DNA from: a virus
Virus record (IMG/VR): IMGVR_UViG_3300007708_000003
Location: 34,361 to 98,360 of that record
DNA length: 64,000 nt
Reading direction: 5' to 3' (one strand)
The notes beneath the pieces were generated by a model. The model was given only the letters and a program-made list of their open reading frames with translations. It was not told where the DNA came from and made no database searches. Each line of letters starts with the position of its first letter. Position 1 is the stretch's first letter. Shown piece by piece: positions 49,521-58,890 of this stretch. A program made the translations under genes and the position numbers.

Positions 49521-50780
49521 TTATCTTTTAAATATATTTGTTTGTCTTGTAATCTTTCTTGTAGCTGGTCTTTGATCATCATCATCATCTCTTGTATAAG
49601 AAGAAATTTTTCTTGCTTCTTCTGTTTTAAGTTTTCTAACTGTATCTGCAACTACCTCATTTTTTGCTTGTTTTCGTACATTCTCTTTATAATCTTCTGG
49701 ATCAGAAAGTAACCATAAAGTTTCTGCAATTAAATCATATCTTGGTTGTTTTCCAAATTGATAATCTTCTAAAAGTTTACCTAACATATTTGTAGGTCTT
49801 CCTGAGATACTTTCATACTTAACAGTAGTAAGTTCATCCCATAACATCTTTTGTCTTTTACCATCAATCTTTACACCATTTAGTTCACCTGGTTTTAAAG
49901 TCTCATATATATTATGCATATATGCTTCTTTTTTAGCTTGTTGTTGTTGTTTAAAATGTTCTTGTTGTGCAAGTTTACCTTGTAACATTTCTTCTTGCAA
50001 ATCATCTAATTTTGGTTTAAACTGATTTGCTTTTTTAGATAAATTATTACCATCTGTCCATTCTTGAATTTGATCTTCAATTAATTCTTGATCACCATTA
50101 CCAAATCCTGTAGCTTGTAAATATTGTCTAACAATCATTTCTTGATGTTCAGGTTGTCTTACATCAAGTTCACGAATTTCTTCAACATGTGCCAAAGCTC
50201 TAAATAAACCTTTTAAATCATTTCCACCTTTTGCAACATACTCAGCAGCATATTGTAATTCTTCAGGTAAACTTTCAAAGAACTCTTTTGGAGTTTTTGC
50301 AGCAACATCATTTTTGATACTATCAACATTTGCTGTCCATAACTCATCAATATCTTTTTCTGATAGATTTCCTAAATAATCATCTAATGATTGTTTAGTT
50401 TCATCATAATCATCAAAAGCAAACATTTCATTATTTTCAATTCTTTTCTTTAAGAATGAAACTAATCCACTTTTATCTGTTTTAGTTCTACCACCTTTTT
50501 TCTTAGGTTCATCTTCATCATCAAAATCATCACCTGTTTTAAGTGTTGAGTCTAATTCATCAAGAGTAGAATCTACAATTTCTTTATCATCTGTCTTATC
50601 ATCATCATTCTTATCTAAGAAATCAAGATTAACAGGTTTGTTTTTTGCACTAAATAAGTTTGGCTTATCATCTTCTTCATCAGAAGTTACCACACTATCT
50701 GCACCAGGCATTGGTAAAAAGTCATCAATGTTTTCAATAACTACGTCTTCTACCTGAGATTTGTTGTTTTCTGTATTCAT
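49521..50780 (-). CDS. Acidic scaffold-like head protein (419 aa)
   Basis: The first 110 residues are strongly acidic (DDFLPMPGADSVVTSDEEDD, DEPKKKGGRT). The remainder is helical with a Gln/Lys-rich coiled-coil-like stretch (LAQQEHFKQQQQAKKEAYMH) and a basic C-terminus (KITRQTNIFKR). Its position between portal and major capsid protein, length, charge and helical character are those of a phage scaffolding protein. No protease motif is seen. The gene is preceded by a 109-base gap with an 8-bp hairpin at 50830-50848. Confidence 0.6.
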   Translation of the reverse strand: MNTENNKSQVEDVVIENIDDFLPMPGADSVVTSDEEDDKPNLFSAKNKPVNLDFLDKNDDDKTDDKEIVDSTLDELDSTLKTGDDFDDEDEPKKKGGRTKTDKSGLVSFLKKRIENNEMFAFDDYDETKQSLDDYLGNLSEKDIDELWTANVDSIKNDVAAKTPKEFFESLPEELQYAAEYVAKGGNDLKGLFRALAHVEEIRELDVRQPEHQEMIVRQYLQATGFGNGDQELIEDQIQEWTDGNNLSKKANQFKPKLDDLQEEMLQGKLAQQEHFKQQQQAKKEAYMHNIYETLKPGELNGVKIDGKRQKMLWDELTTVKYESISGRPTNMLGKLLEDYQFGKQPRYDLIAETLWLLSDPEDYKENVRKQAKNEVVADTVRKLKTEEARKISSYTRDDDDDQRPATRKITRQTNIFKR

Positions 50781-50829
50781 CTGTTTAATAATTATTAGTT
50801 CTTATTCTTCTTCATATATAATCTACCAA

Positions 50830-50848
50830 TTAAATCTGAAAGATTTAA
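50830..50848 (-). promoter_or_regulatory. 8-bp hairpin in the leader of the scaffold-like gene
   Basis: TTAAATCT and AGATTTAA form a perfect 8-bp stem with a three-base loop, 42 bases after the portal TAG and 50 before the next ATG. It has no T tract, so it is more likely a processing or stabilising element than a terminator. Confidence 0.4.
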
Positions 50849-50889
50849 CAGTAAGCTATTTTTATTTTTACATTTTTAACACTATAACG

Positions 50890-53625
50890 CTATGACTGTT
50901 TTTTGTCATATTTGTTTTTATTCATTGCTGCAACTTGCACTTGTTTATTAGCAATTGTTTCACGTACTTGTAATTCTTTATTTTTTAAAGAATTCTTTTC
51001 TTGATCATTTATTTGCTGATTAACTTCACGTGTTCTAGCTAATGATTGGTCAACTTGTTTTGCATTTTTCTTATCAAGATATTCTAATGTATCAATATAA
51101 TCTGATTGTTCATTAGCATTAATATCTTGTGTTGCAGTATTAACAGATGCTCTAACTTCAGCAACACGCTCATTAGATTCTCTATTAAGTTGATTTTGTT
51201 CAGCTGTAAATTTCTGTTGAGATTCTAATCTTTCAGCAGCAGCTTGATCTTGCATTTGAATTTCTTGTTGTCTAGCTTGTTGTTCTTGTTGACGTTGAGC
51301 ATTAACTTTTTCTTCAATGTTTTTAAGAGTATGATCAATTTCAGCAAGTGAGTCAGCTTTGATAAGATTACCTAAATCATATATTGATGCTCCAGCAGTA
51401 TTGTTAGATAATGCTAAAGATCTAATTTGTTCTGTAATTTGTTTTTGATTTACTTTTGTAGATGTAAATATATTTAGTTCTCTTGCTAATAAATCTGTAC
51501 CATTGATTTCAAAATTTATCTTTTCATCTAAAGATGTTATATACTGTAACCTTATACTAGGTTTTGTACTATGATAATATTGTGCAAGATCTGTACGCAT
51601 TTGATGTACTCTAGGCATTAGATATTCTGAATGATTTACAAAATACATTTCTGTTTGTGAATAACTCATGTTTATAGCTTGCTCTATACCTGTAGCAGTT
51701 TCTTGTGCATTTACTGCACCCATACGTTGAGGTGTAAGACCAATAACTTCAAATGCTTGTTGTTTAAAATAATTAGATAATTGTATTCTAGACATTAATC
51801 TTTGAGTTTGTTCAAGATTAAGTACTTGATAATGTTGAAAGTTTAATCCATTTTCAGTATTTGTAATAGATGTATCTAAAGGTAACATTTGAAAATCTTT
51901 CATTGCTACATATGCTTTAGCTAAATTGTTTTTACCCCAGTCTTCACCCATTGAGTGACGTGGTAATGCATTCTGATCAAGCATAATAACTGTACCTAAT
52001 TCATCTACTAAGATGTCTGCAATCTGATTGTTAGTAAGATTATATCCAATTTGGAATGGTTTCATCTTATCTACTAGCGCGCGCGAGCGTGAATTTCTAT
52101 CATGAAATACAGAACCTTCAACAGGTAACTTACAACCATATAAACTATTATCACCTTTAAACTGAAACTTTAATGGATGACAATTTAGATACAAAGGTTT
52201 GAATCCCATGTTATCATTGTTACCATAGAATGATGGTCTATTAGGACCTATCTTTACACCACCCCATACTTGGTTAATCCATATCCAATCAATATGATCT
52301 CCAAATATAAGTGTATCTTTTGTTTTACCTTTTATAACAGAGTTGTCGTATATAGGCTTTTCTGTTACTTTAAAATTTTCATCTACAATCATTTGATGCA
52401 TAATTCCTTCATCATCTATTCTTGTAAGATGTCCTAACATTCTTTGAGATTTCCAGTATGCTGTAGTAACACGTAATAAAGAGTAATTACTAAAGTCCAT
52501 TAAATCTTCAGACTCATTTAATATTCTATATATAATGTCATCTCCAGTATTAAGTACTGCATCTTTGTGTGCTAAAAATTGACGCATACCTAATGATGGA
52601 CCTTCAACATTCCAATCATGTGATCTTGTAGAGTCATAAAATGAACCATCATTTTGTACACCTGGCAATGCATATCCTGCAGATTTAACAGGGTATATAG
52701 CTTCTAACTGTTGCATTTGATCTTTGGTCATCATGTATCCATATCTATCTATGATGTCTGATATGGTCATTAAGTCTACTCTTCCTACCCAGTTAGATTG
52801 TGATATATATCTTGCTTCAGGTGATTTATGATAGAATGTAAGAACAGGGTTCCATATCTCAATATCATAATCATCTTCATTTAATTTAAAATGCCAGAAC
52901 TCTCTATCAGTAATAAGCATATCTCTGAAAGCCATATTCTCTAATTCTTTCATATAGAATCTTTCAGTATCTACTGAATGCTGATGTGTTGCCCATTGTT
53001 CTACCATAGATCTATAATCTTTTTTAAAGAATTGTTCTATTTCTGGTAGTGTTTTAATACTGTCTGGTGACATCATTTGTTGAGCTTGTTGAGCTTGCTC
53101 TTGATTGTTTGGATCTAATCCCATTTTAGAGATGTTCTCTTGCATTTTTTGTTCACCATATGCCATAAGAGTTTCTTCAATCATTCCTCTTTTAGCATCA
53201 AGCATTTCATTAAAAGAAGTATCATCTACAGCTCTGTATGTAATCTTATCATTTCTTTTAGCAAACTCTCCTGTAAGAACATTAATAACATTAGGTATAA
53301 TAGGAAAGAATTTTAACTCAAATGCAGATAAATCTTCTTGAGTAAGTGTATCTATTAAATCAGCATACTCATTATTTTCTTCAACAATATAATCTGTTTT
53401 GTCTATAATACCATTGGCTAACTTATAATTTTTTAATAAACGTCTTGCATTACGTCTTATTTGTTTTAGACCTTGCATTTCTAACCAATCTAGATTCCAT
53501 GCTGCCCATTGCTCATTTTTTTGTGAAGCAAGCAAAAACTGAATAGGCTGAGTAAGTGTACCCATTCTATTATATTCTGTAGTAGCACCTCCTTTAAGTT
53601 GAAGAGCATTATATAATTTTGGCAT
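50890..53625 (-). CDS. Portal protein (911 aa)
   Basis: The protein starts MPKLYNALQLKGGATTEYNR and continues with QWAAWNLDWLEMQGLKQIRR and YKLANGIIDKTDYIVE, a pattern typical of the large portals in crAss-like phages. Its length and place between terminase and scaffold fit. The C-terminal 180 residues are Gln/Glu/Lys-rich coiled coil (RQQEQQARQQEIQMQDQAAA), corresponding to the helical barrel region. A dodecamer at the capsid vertex would pass DNA in and out. The stop is TAG; eight bases separate it from terL. Confidence 0.85.
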   Translation of the reverse strand: MPKLYNALQLKGGATTEYNRMGTLTQPIQFLLASQKNEQWAAWNLDWLEMQGLKQIRRNARRLLKNYKLANGIIDKTDYIVEENNEYADLIDTLTQEDLSAFELKFFPIIPNVINVLTGEFAKRNDKITYRAVDDTSFNEMLDAKRGMIEETLMAYGEQKMQENISKMGLDPNNQEQAQQAQQMMSPDSIKTLPEIEQFFKKDYRSMVEQWATHQHSVDTERFYMKELENMAFRDMLITDREFWHFKLNEDDYDIEIWNPVLTFYHKSPEARYISQSNWVGRVDLMTISDIIDRYGYMMTKDQMQQLEAIYPVKSAGYALPGVQNDGSFYDSTRSHDWNVEGPSLGMRQFLAHKDAVLNTGDDIIYRILNESEDLMDFSNYSLLRVTTAYWKSQRMLGHLTRIDDEGIMHQMIVDENFKVTEKPIYDNSVIKGKTKDTLIFGDHIDWIWINQVWGGVKIGPNRPSFYGNNDNMGFKPLYLNCHPLKFQFKGDNSLYGCKLPVEGSVFHDRNSRSRALVDKMKPFQIGYNLTNNQIADILVDELGTVIMLDQNALPRHSMGEDWGKNNLAKAYVAMKDFQMLPLDTSITNTENGLNFQHYQVLNLEQTQRLMSRIQLSNYFKQQAFEVIGLTPQRMGAVNAQETATGIEQAINMSYSQTEMYFVNHSEYLMPRVHQMRTDLAQYYHSTKPSIRLQYITSLDEKINFEINGTDLLARELNIFTSTKVNQKQITEQIRSLALSNNTAGASIYDLGNLIKADSLAEIDHTLKNIEEKVNAQRQQEQQARQQEIQMQDQAAAERLESQQKFTAEQNQLNRESNERVAEVRASVNTATQDINANEQSDYIDTLEYLDKKNAKQVDQSLARTREVNQQINDQEKNSLKNKELQVRETIANKQVQVAAMNKNKYDKKQS

Positions 53626-53633
53626 GTTGTATG

Positions 53634-55835
53634 TTATTTAAAATTTCTAAATGGATTGCGTGGTTTTGTCATGCCACTATTTACACTTTTATTTTTTCCC
53701 ATATGACGAAAAGGACTCACTTGTAATTTAGCATAATTATTTGACTTTTGCAAATTATCATCTTCTCTTTCAGTACGTTTAGTATATCCTCTATTAGATT
53801 GTTGTACTTGTGCAAATGCTACCATGGCACAAAATGCAACTAATCTATCTACGTTAAGTCCATCTCTATATGCTTGCATTTCTTTTAACAACATTATATC
53901 AGGTATTCTTTCAATACCATATGTTGTTTTTACAATTGTACCATCTGGTTTTGTTTCATGATCTAACTCTTCTTCTATAAATTGCTGTGCATATGATATA
54001 AGATTTGTCTTAAATAATGTACTAACATTTCTCCAACCATATTCTTGAAATACATTTGTATTACTTTGCAATTCTTTTAAGAATAATATTTGACTTTTAG
54101 GTACTAAATACTTTTGCTTTCTTTTTGCAATCATATACTGAATAAATAAAGATATATTATTTTCTACCACTGTCCAGGCATTATACCATTCTATAATAAG
54201 TTCTAGTCTTTCATGTGTTTTGTTAAGGTCATCAAACCTACCACACCATGCTGCAACAATTTTATCTCTTTCTACATATGAATCTATTGTACCATCAGCT
54301 TTATGTTTGGTAATTTCTTGTGATGTCTTGTATACAAATATGGAACACAATGAGTCTGAGGTAGTTGTCTTTCCTTCTGCAACAGGGTCAATAGATGCAT
54401 AGTACATCCCAAAGGTTATATCTTTTGCAGGTCTTTCCCATACAACAAGAACTCCTTCTTTATTTTCTGTTTTTGCAGATATAGGAAATTCAGATATAGG
54501 AATTTTTTTAGATTCTTTTGCTGTGATTGTATTATTTTCATCTCTTGATAATTCTAAAAATTCTTTATAGTATGTACCATCTTCTATTCTTCTAATTTGT
54601 GATACAACTAATGCAGGATTAAACTTGGGAGCTTTTCTACTTGTAAATGCTTCTTCTATAGTTATAGGATGCTGAGATATACGCAATTGATAATCATCAG
54701 GTTTAAGATCTCTCTTCCATTGTATTCTTTCTTCTTTGATCATTTCTAATGCTTTCTCTACTAGAGAGTTACCATAGTTATCTATACATGGTATCATTGA
54801 CCATTGCTGAGGTATAAACAATCCACACTGACCTTTAGTACCTTTATCATCTAACAAGTCAGTTTCAACAGCAAGAATGTCTTTACTGTTTGGCATCATT
54901 AACATTTCTCTTAAAGGTTCACATTGATCTAAATCTCCAACAGAACCAGCAACAACAAATTGTCCAGTATATACCATACCAGACTTCATTGCAGGAAGTA
55001 AGTATTCTAATGTTTGATTCATTTTAGGGGCAATACCTGCCTCCTCATGAAAGAAAAAAGTACAAGGACCTCCTACACCATTTGTAGGATCTTTGTCTAA
55101 TATAAGTCCTAATAATACAGATTTTAAACCTATATCTCTTTTTCTACCAGATTGATTTATTTCAATCTTTTGTTCCCAGTTAAATATCTTATCTGGAGTA
55201 CATGGTCTATACCATGCAGTATAAGTATTAAGAAAGTTTCTGTATTCTTCAAGAAAACGCCATGTACCTTTTTCTCCAATATAGTCTTTTAAAGATCCTG
55301 CCATTTTATTTATAGAACCTTCTTCAAACCAAAAGTAATTTATCATTTTTCCTGCATGATAATAACTAGATGCTATCTGACGTTTCTTTAATATAAGTGC
55401 ATGTTTAGAACTATGTCTACCAATTTCTTCATATAGTGCCATATGATACTGTGCATCTCTGACACTAGCAAATCCAAACTTAGATATTTCTTTGTTATAT
55501 ATAGGAAGAAAGTTTAACCACATGTAATAGTCTCTTGAAAGATACCATCTGTTTTTTTTGTTCTTATATATTACACCATTTCTACATTTATCTTTTTCAG
55601 TATCCCAATAAGTAATATAATCTTTTGAACGCATTGGAGCATAGCAATACACTTTGTTATTTTTTTCAAAGTTTGTTGCTTGTTCATTAAACTTTTGTGA
55701 TGTTTCATCAAACTCATATTTACCTGGTTCCTTAAATAAAGACCACATAAACTTTACAAATTCTTCTCTTGTTTCAAAATCTGTGTGTGACCATACATCA
55801 GTTGTATCATCATATGTTGGTACAGATATATACAT
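53634..55835 (-). CDS. terL: Terminase large subunit (733 aa)
   Basis: The ATPase half shows a deviant Walker A region (LILKKRQIASSYYHAG, about 147-162) and a Walker B-like strand ending in the acidic pair (CTFFFHEEAG, about 258-267). The nuclease half has the segment YYASIDPVAEGKTTTSDSLC with a first metal-binding Asp, and further acidic residues at DIMLLKEMQAYRDGLNVDRL. Length and order upstream of the portal agree with TerL. It packages DNA through the portal and cuts concatemers. No small terminase was recognised; the IHF-like and winged-helix-like genes upstream might assist DNA recognition, but that is speculation. Confidence 0.88.
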   Translation of the reverse strand: MYISVPTYDDTTDVWSHTDFETREEFVKFMWSLFKEPGKYEFDETSQKFNEQATNFEKNNKVYCYAPMRSKDYITYWDTEKDKCRNGVIYKNKKNRWYLSRDYYMWLNFLPIYNKEISKFGFASVRDAQYHMALYEEIGRHSSKHALILKKRQIASSYYHAGKMINYFWFEEGSINKMAGSLKDYIGEKGTWRFLEEYRNFLNTYTAWYRPCTPDKIFNWEQKIEINQSGRKRDIGLKSVLLGLILDKDPTNGVGGPCTFFFHEEAGIAPKMNQTLEYLLPAMKSGMVYTGQFVVAGSVGDLDQCEPLREMLMMPNSKDILAVETDLLDDKGTKGQCGLFIPQQWSMIPCIDNYGNSLVEKALEMIKEERIQWKRDLKPDDYQLRISQHPITIEEAFTSRKAPKFNPALVVSQIRRIEDGTYYKEFLELSRDENNTITAKESKKIPISEFPISAKTENKEGVLVVWERPAKDITFGMYYASIDPVAEGKTTTSDSLCSIFVYKTSQEITKHKADGTIDSYVERDKIVAAWCGRFDDLNKTHERLELIIEWYNAWTVVENNISLFIQYMIAKRKQKYLVPKSQILFLKELQSNTNVFQEYGWRNVSTLFKTNLISYAQQFIEEELDHETKPDGTIVKTTYGIERIPDIMLLKEMQAYRDGLNVDRLVAFCAMVAFAQVQQSNRGYTKRTEREDDNLQKSNNYAKLQVSPFRHMGKNKSVNSGMTKPRNPFRNFK

Positions 55836-55837
55836 TC

Positions 55838-56029
55838 TTATGATTTATTTGGAAATTCAAAATCAAAAAGTTGTATCAATAGACTTTCAAAAGATGGGTC
55901 TCTATATATTCTATGTGTAGATTTAGCACCATTCCAATAAGCTGAATGATCTTCTCTATGAAAAGCTGTCCAAACTTCTTCATTGTGGTTATAATGAAAT
56001 AACCAGTTATATAATTGTTCTTTTTCCAT
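55838..56029 (-). CDS. Small conserved phage protein (63 aa)
   Basis: The sequence reads MEKEQLYNWLFHYNHNEEVW, then TAFHREDHSAYWNG. I have seen this WLFHYN...W.AF.RED pattern as a short uncharacterised protein in Bacteroidota phages. It is two bases from terL and five from the preceding gene. Function unknown. Confidence 0.55.
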   Translation of the reverse strand: MEKEQLYNWLFHYNHNEEVWTAFHREDHSAYWNGAKSTHRIYRDPSFESLLIQLFDFEFPNKS

Positions 56030-56034
56030 AATGT

Positions 56035-56550
56035 TTACATTTGATCGTATCCTAAGTTTTGTCCTCCTCTTACAGAGCTTTTTTGTTCTTCCATTAAATC
56101 TTTATATGCTCCTCTAAATGAGAGTCTTATAGGTTCAAATTTTGCTGCAGCGTTTACAATTGCAGTTATGTTTCCATCTCTACCATCTGTTATTTCACTA
56201 TTTTCCATATATGAAGCTAACTTATCTAACATAGTTTTGATACCCATGTATGCACGAAACGTAGGAGTTTGGTAAAGCTTTTCACAAAATTTTCTAGCAG
56301 TAATGATAGTGTCATCCTCCAAACTAAAATTAACAGTAAGCTGCGAAAGTATAAGTTCTTCTTTTTCATGTTCTAGTGTATCAAAGTATGGGTTTAAATC
56401 TGGGTTAGGGCAGGTCATATAAAATAAATACGCGTATACATTATGATAATCTTCAGGATATTCATCCATGATAGTCCTTAAATCTCTTAATGTATAACAA
56501 TGTTCTGATGGTACAACTTGTCCATTATTTATATCAAATAATTTAATCAT
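56035..56550 (-). CDS. Uncharacterised protein upstream of terL (171 aa)
   Basis: A 171-residue mainly helical protein starting MIKLFDINNGQVVPSEHCYT. It contains the segments DEYPEDYHNVYAYLFYMTCP and TFRAYMGIKTMLDKLASYME. Its start overlaps the nuclease stop by one base. Conserved small proteins of this sort precede terL in crAss-like phages, but I cannot name this family. A packaging accessory role is possible from location only. Confidence 0.45.
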   Translation of the reverse strand: MIKLFDINNGQVVPSEHCYTLRDLRTIMDEYPEDYHNVYAYLFYMTCPNPDLNPYFDTLEHEKEELILSQLTVNFSLEDDTIITARKFCEKLYQTPTFRAYMGIKTMLDKLASYMENSEITDGRDGNITAIVNAAAKFEPIRLSFRGAYKDLMEEQKSSVRGGQNLGYDQM

Positions 56551-57395
56551 TATTTCTTTTTTACTTTATCTTTATTGCTTTCATACCATTTAAGTACAGA
56601 CATGACTTCACTTTTAAGATAAGGCATTTCATATACTTCTATATCTCTAATTATAGGTTCTCCTTCATCGGATAGTTTTGTTATAGGATATTCAAACTCA
56701 TCTGTTTGTTCTTCTTCTTCAAAACTAATATGATGAATAATAAGCTTACCTGCTTTTAAATTAGGATTATGCTTCAATATAATATACATATAAATACTTA
56801 ATTGTAAATTATAATGATTTAAATTACAGTCATCTAGGTGCGCTAGAGGACCTAACATTTTTTTAGAAATACCCTCCCAATTTACAAAAGAAGTTTTATC
56901 AATCTTTTTATTAGTCTTGTAATCAGTTATATGTACTGTATCATTAACAATCTCAACTAAATCAGATTGTCCACATATACCAGCAGATTTTAAATATACC
57001 ATGTGTTCAGGATATATACCATTAATTAACTTCTGTAAGGGAGCTAACTTTTTACCAGTACCATCTAACAAAGGTTTAATAACTGGAAGTTGTACTTCAT
57101 GTCTTACTATAGTTTCACAACCAATAATATCTTGTTCTCTTTGATCATGATACCAGTTACCTAATGTACATGCTCTATCTGATTCTCTTTTCCAAGCAGC
57201 TTGAATCATTGCTGGTGACATACCTCGCCACTTGTTTGTTTTCTTTTGATTTTGAGAACATTTAAGTGCAATTGCTTCAGAATCAAATGGTTGCTTTAAA
57301 GCACCAAGTAATGTTGTTACTGATACCCATTTAGTTTTATCTTCTGGATCTATTGATGCATAAGAATGTGTTTGTGCTTCAAATACTATTGCCAT
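56550..57395 (-). CDS. PD-(D/E)XK family nuclease (281 aa)
   Basis: The motif set H83 (WYHDQREQ), D145 (GQSDLVEIV) and D158-Y-K160 (VHITDYKTNK) is that of Cas4/RecB-type PD-(D/E)XK nucleases. The N-terminal part (VFEAQTHSYASIDPEDKTKW) and the C-terminal half (YNLQLSIYMYIILKHNPNLK) agree with the family. crAss-like phages carry a nuclease of this class near the terminase. It may act in DNA repair, recombination or packaging. It lies two bases after the Zn-ribbon gene and is coupled to the next gene by a one-base overlap. Confidence 0.8.
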   Translation of the reverse strand: MAIVFEAQTHSYASIDPEDKTKWVSVTTLLGALKQPFDSEAIALKCSQNQKKTNKWRGMSPAMIQAAWKRESDRACTLGNWYHDQREQDIIGCETIVRHEVQLPVIKPLLDGTGKKLAPLQKLINGIYPEHMVYLKSAGICGQSDLVEIVNDTVHITDYKTNKKIDKTSFVNWEGISKKMLGPLAHLDDCNLNHYNLQLSIYMYIILKHNPNLKAGKLIIHHISFEEEEQTDEFEYPITKLSDEGEPIIRDIEVYEMPYLKSEVMSVLKWYESNKDKVKKK

Positions 57396-57397
57396 AA

Positions 57398-57709
57398 TTA
57401 AACAGTATTTAATTGTTGGTTTACAATTGCTTCTTCTTGTTCAGTAAGTTCAGCTTTCCAAAATCCTTTTGGACAATCAGAAGATAAAGATCTTGTCTTT
57501 AACTTTAAAGAACATCCACATTCTCCACAACAAGGTTGTGTTCCAGGTACTGCACATTTTGCACCAGTAGTATCTATAAATTCACAAGACCTGCATATCT
57601 CATTTCTAAAAAATGCAATGTCTTCTACATGTTTGGTTTTGAAGATGTTGTTCTTTACACCTTCTGCAATCTTGTTGCGTTCTTTCCAAATTCTAATCAA
57701 GTTTCCCAT
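57398..57709 (-). CDS. Zinc-ribbon protein (103 aa)
   Basis: Residues 35-80 contain at least seven Cys in CxxC-like pairs (ICRSCEFIDTTGAKC, PCCGECGCSLKLKTR, SDCPKGFW), consistent with two zinc sites. Proteins of this type are common in large phages; function unknown. Its start lies inside the end of the IHF-like gene (17-base overlap). Confidence 0.6.
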   Translation of the reverse strand: MGNLIRIWKERNKIAEGVKNNIFKTKHVEDIAFFRNEICRSCEFIDTTGAKCAVPGTQPCCGECGCSLKLKTRSLSSDCPKGFWKAELTEQEEAIVNQQLNTV

Positions 57710-58085
57710 CTTTGTATATTTGTTTTTTAAGTTTGACTTCTTGTTTTCTTTCTTCTTCTTGCTGCATTCTTTCTTGCAGTTTTGTAAGTTGTTCTATATC
57801 AGCACGTTTCTTTATAATTAACTCATAAGTGTGTACTGTTATATGTTCATCTTTTTCAATTTTATTTACAAAGTTCTGATGTTTTGTTATCATCTCTACT
57901 AGAGATTTCTTTTTAACCACAAAAGTTCCCAATCTAGGAACTGATATATAAGGATGATCTGCAAGAGATAGTTTTTTTTGTAATGTCAAATAATAATATG
58001 AAACAATATCATCTATTACATCAACTGAAAGATTCAAATCTTTTGCAGTCAACTCTACTATACTTTTACGCTTTATTGGATTCAA
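57693..58085 (-). CDS. IHF/HU-like DNA-binding protein (130 aa)
   Basis: Residues 1-75 follow the HU/IHF layout: KRKSIVELTAKDLNLSVDVI (helix pair), YYLTLQKKLSLADHPYISVP (helix then strand), RLGTFVVKKK (the GxF strand). The C-terminal part is a charged coiled coil (LTKLQERMQQEEERKQEVKL) in place of the usual beta arm end. It bends or organises DNA, perhaps during packaging or replication. It overlaps both neighbours (20 and 17 bases). The second, more distant IHF-like protein is at 32092-32676. Confidence 0.75.
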   Translation of the reverse strand: MNPIKRKSIVELTAKDLNLSVDVIDDIVSYYYLTLQKKLSLADHPYISVPRLGTFVVKKKSLVEMITKHQNFVNKIEKDEHITVHTYELIIKKRADIEQLTKLQERMQQEEERKQEVKLKKQIYKDGKLD

Positions 58086-58461
58086 CTGCTAAATAATTAT
58101 AGTCTAACAATATGTTACCTTTAGATTGTATATCAATATTAGGATTAAGTACAATTACTTTTCTACCTGATTTAGATTTTACAATAATGTTTCTTTTTTC
58201 TAATTTAACAATTCTATTTCTAATGTTCTGCGCGCGCGTAGATAACTCTTCAGGTGCAACATCAGGATAGATTATCTTTGCAGAAGCAAGACAAAATTTA
58301 CCTAACTCAATAGGTCCCCATATAACAAGAAGTGTAAGTATCTCTAAATCAGAAGGTATAAGATATTCCTTTCTGAAAAAAGATATTTCTGTTATAAGTT
58401 GATACTTAACTATATCTTGTGTAGATAATCTTAGTTTTTTATTTATTTTTTTTACTTCCAT
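58066..58461 (-). CDS. Winged-helix-like DNA-binding protein (131 aa)
   Basis: The order of a basic start, then YLIPSDLEILTLLVIWGPIE, a region with STRAQNIRNRIVKLEKRNII and a terminal beta pair (VKSKSGRKVIVLNPNID) fits a winged helix with a basic recognition helix (QNIRNRIVKLEKR). It starts the packaging/head operon immediately downstream of the tmRNA, so it may be a late regulator or a terminase partner. The DNA-binding call is inferred from pattern. Confidence 0.5.
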   Translation of the reverse strand: MEVKKINKKLRLSTQDIVKYQLITEISFFRKEYLIPSDLEILTLLVIWGPIELGKFCLASAKIIYPDVAPEELSTRAQNIRNRIVKLEKRNIIVKSKSGRKVIVLNPNIDIQSKGNILLDYNYLAVESNKA

Positions 58462-58505
58462 TTATGTATAAAATGTTGGTTATTTAATGCAAAATGCATG
58501 TTTTT

Positions 58506-58521
58506 GTATAGAATACTATAC
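58506..58521. repeat. 6-bp hairpin after the tmRNA 3' end
   Basis: GTATAG and CTATAC flank AATA/TATT, eight bases after the tmRNA 3' end on the minus strand. There is no T tract on that strand, so it may serve in processing rather than termination. Confidence 0.35.
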
Positions 58522-58528
58522 ATTCTTG

Positions 58529-58886
58529 TGGAGGTGAGGAGAATCGAACTCCTGTCCAAACCATGATCAATAATACAATTTATACAGCTTATAGGTAATC
58601 AACTCAGTTGATGACTCCACCACTCTATTTAATCTAACAGAGAAATCTTTATGGCAATTTTTAAAGTCTTGAGCCAGTGTTTGACTGAATTAATCTAGGC
58701 TGCTACAGCAACTTCTTCTCTAATCAAAGAGAATACTTTGTTCATGTTAGCTTCTACTTGTGCGTTGTCTCCTAGAGATACTACACCAATTGTGTTTTTG
58801 CCATTTATTATATTCACCTTAGTTTACAGTTATCTCTCTGGCTGATTGTATTACTTACTAATGACCTGTCAAAACCAGTCACCCCC
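58529..58886 (-). ncRNA. ssrA: tmRNA (transfer-messenger RNA), 358 nt
   Basis: The minus-strand 5' end GGGGGTGACTGGTTTTGACA is the canonical tmRNA start. The 3' end has the T arm AGGAG-TTCGATT-CTCCT and CACCTCC, which pairs with GGGGGTG to make the 7-bp acceptor (one G-U), then A. CCA is not encoded (ACAAG). The tag frame ends at TAG (58697-58695). With a Gly resume codon at 58772 the tag is 25 residues, starting GDNAQVE and ending EEVAVAA. A start two codons earlier (Ser-Leu-) after TAGTA is also possible. tmRNA rescues stalled ribosomes and marks nascent chains for proteolysis. It lies between a 64-aa gene and the packaging operon. Confidence 0.9.
58695..58772 (-). other. tmRNA tag-peptide reading frame
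   Basis: The frame begins at GGA (58772-58770) with GDNAQVE, passes through NMNKVFSLIR and ends EEVAVAA before TAG. The -VAVAA end matches the small hydrophobic C-terminus recognised by ClpXP/ClpAP-type proteases. At 25 residues it is much longer than the usual 8-15. The exact resume codon is inferred. Confidence 0.65.
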
Positions 58887-58890
58887 AGTA

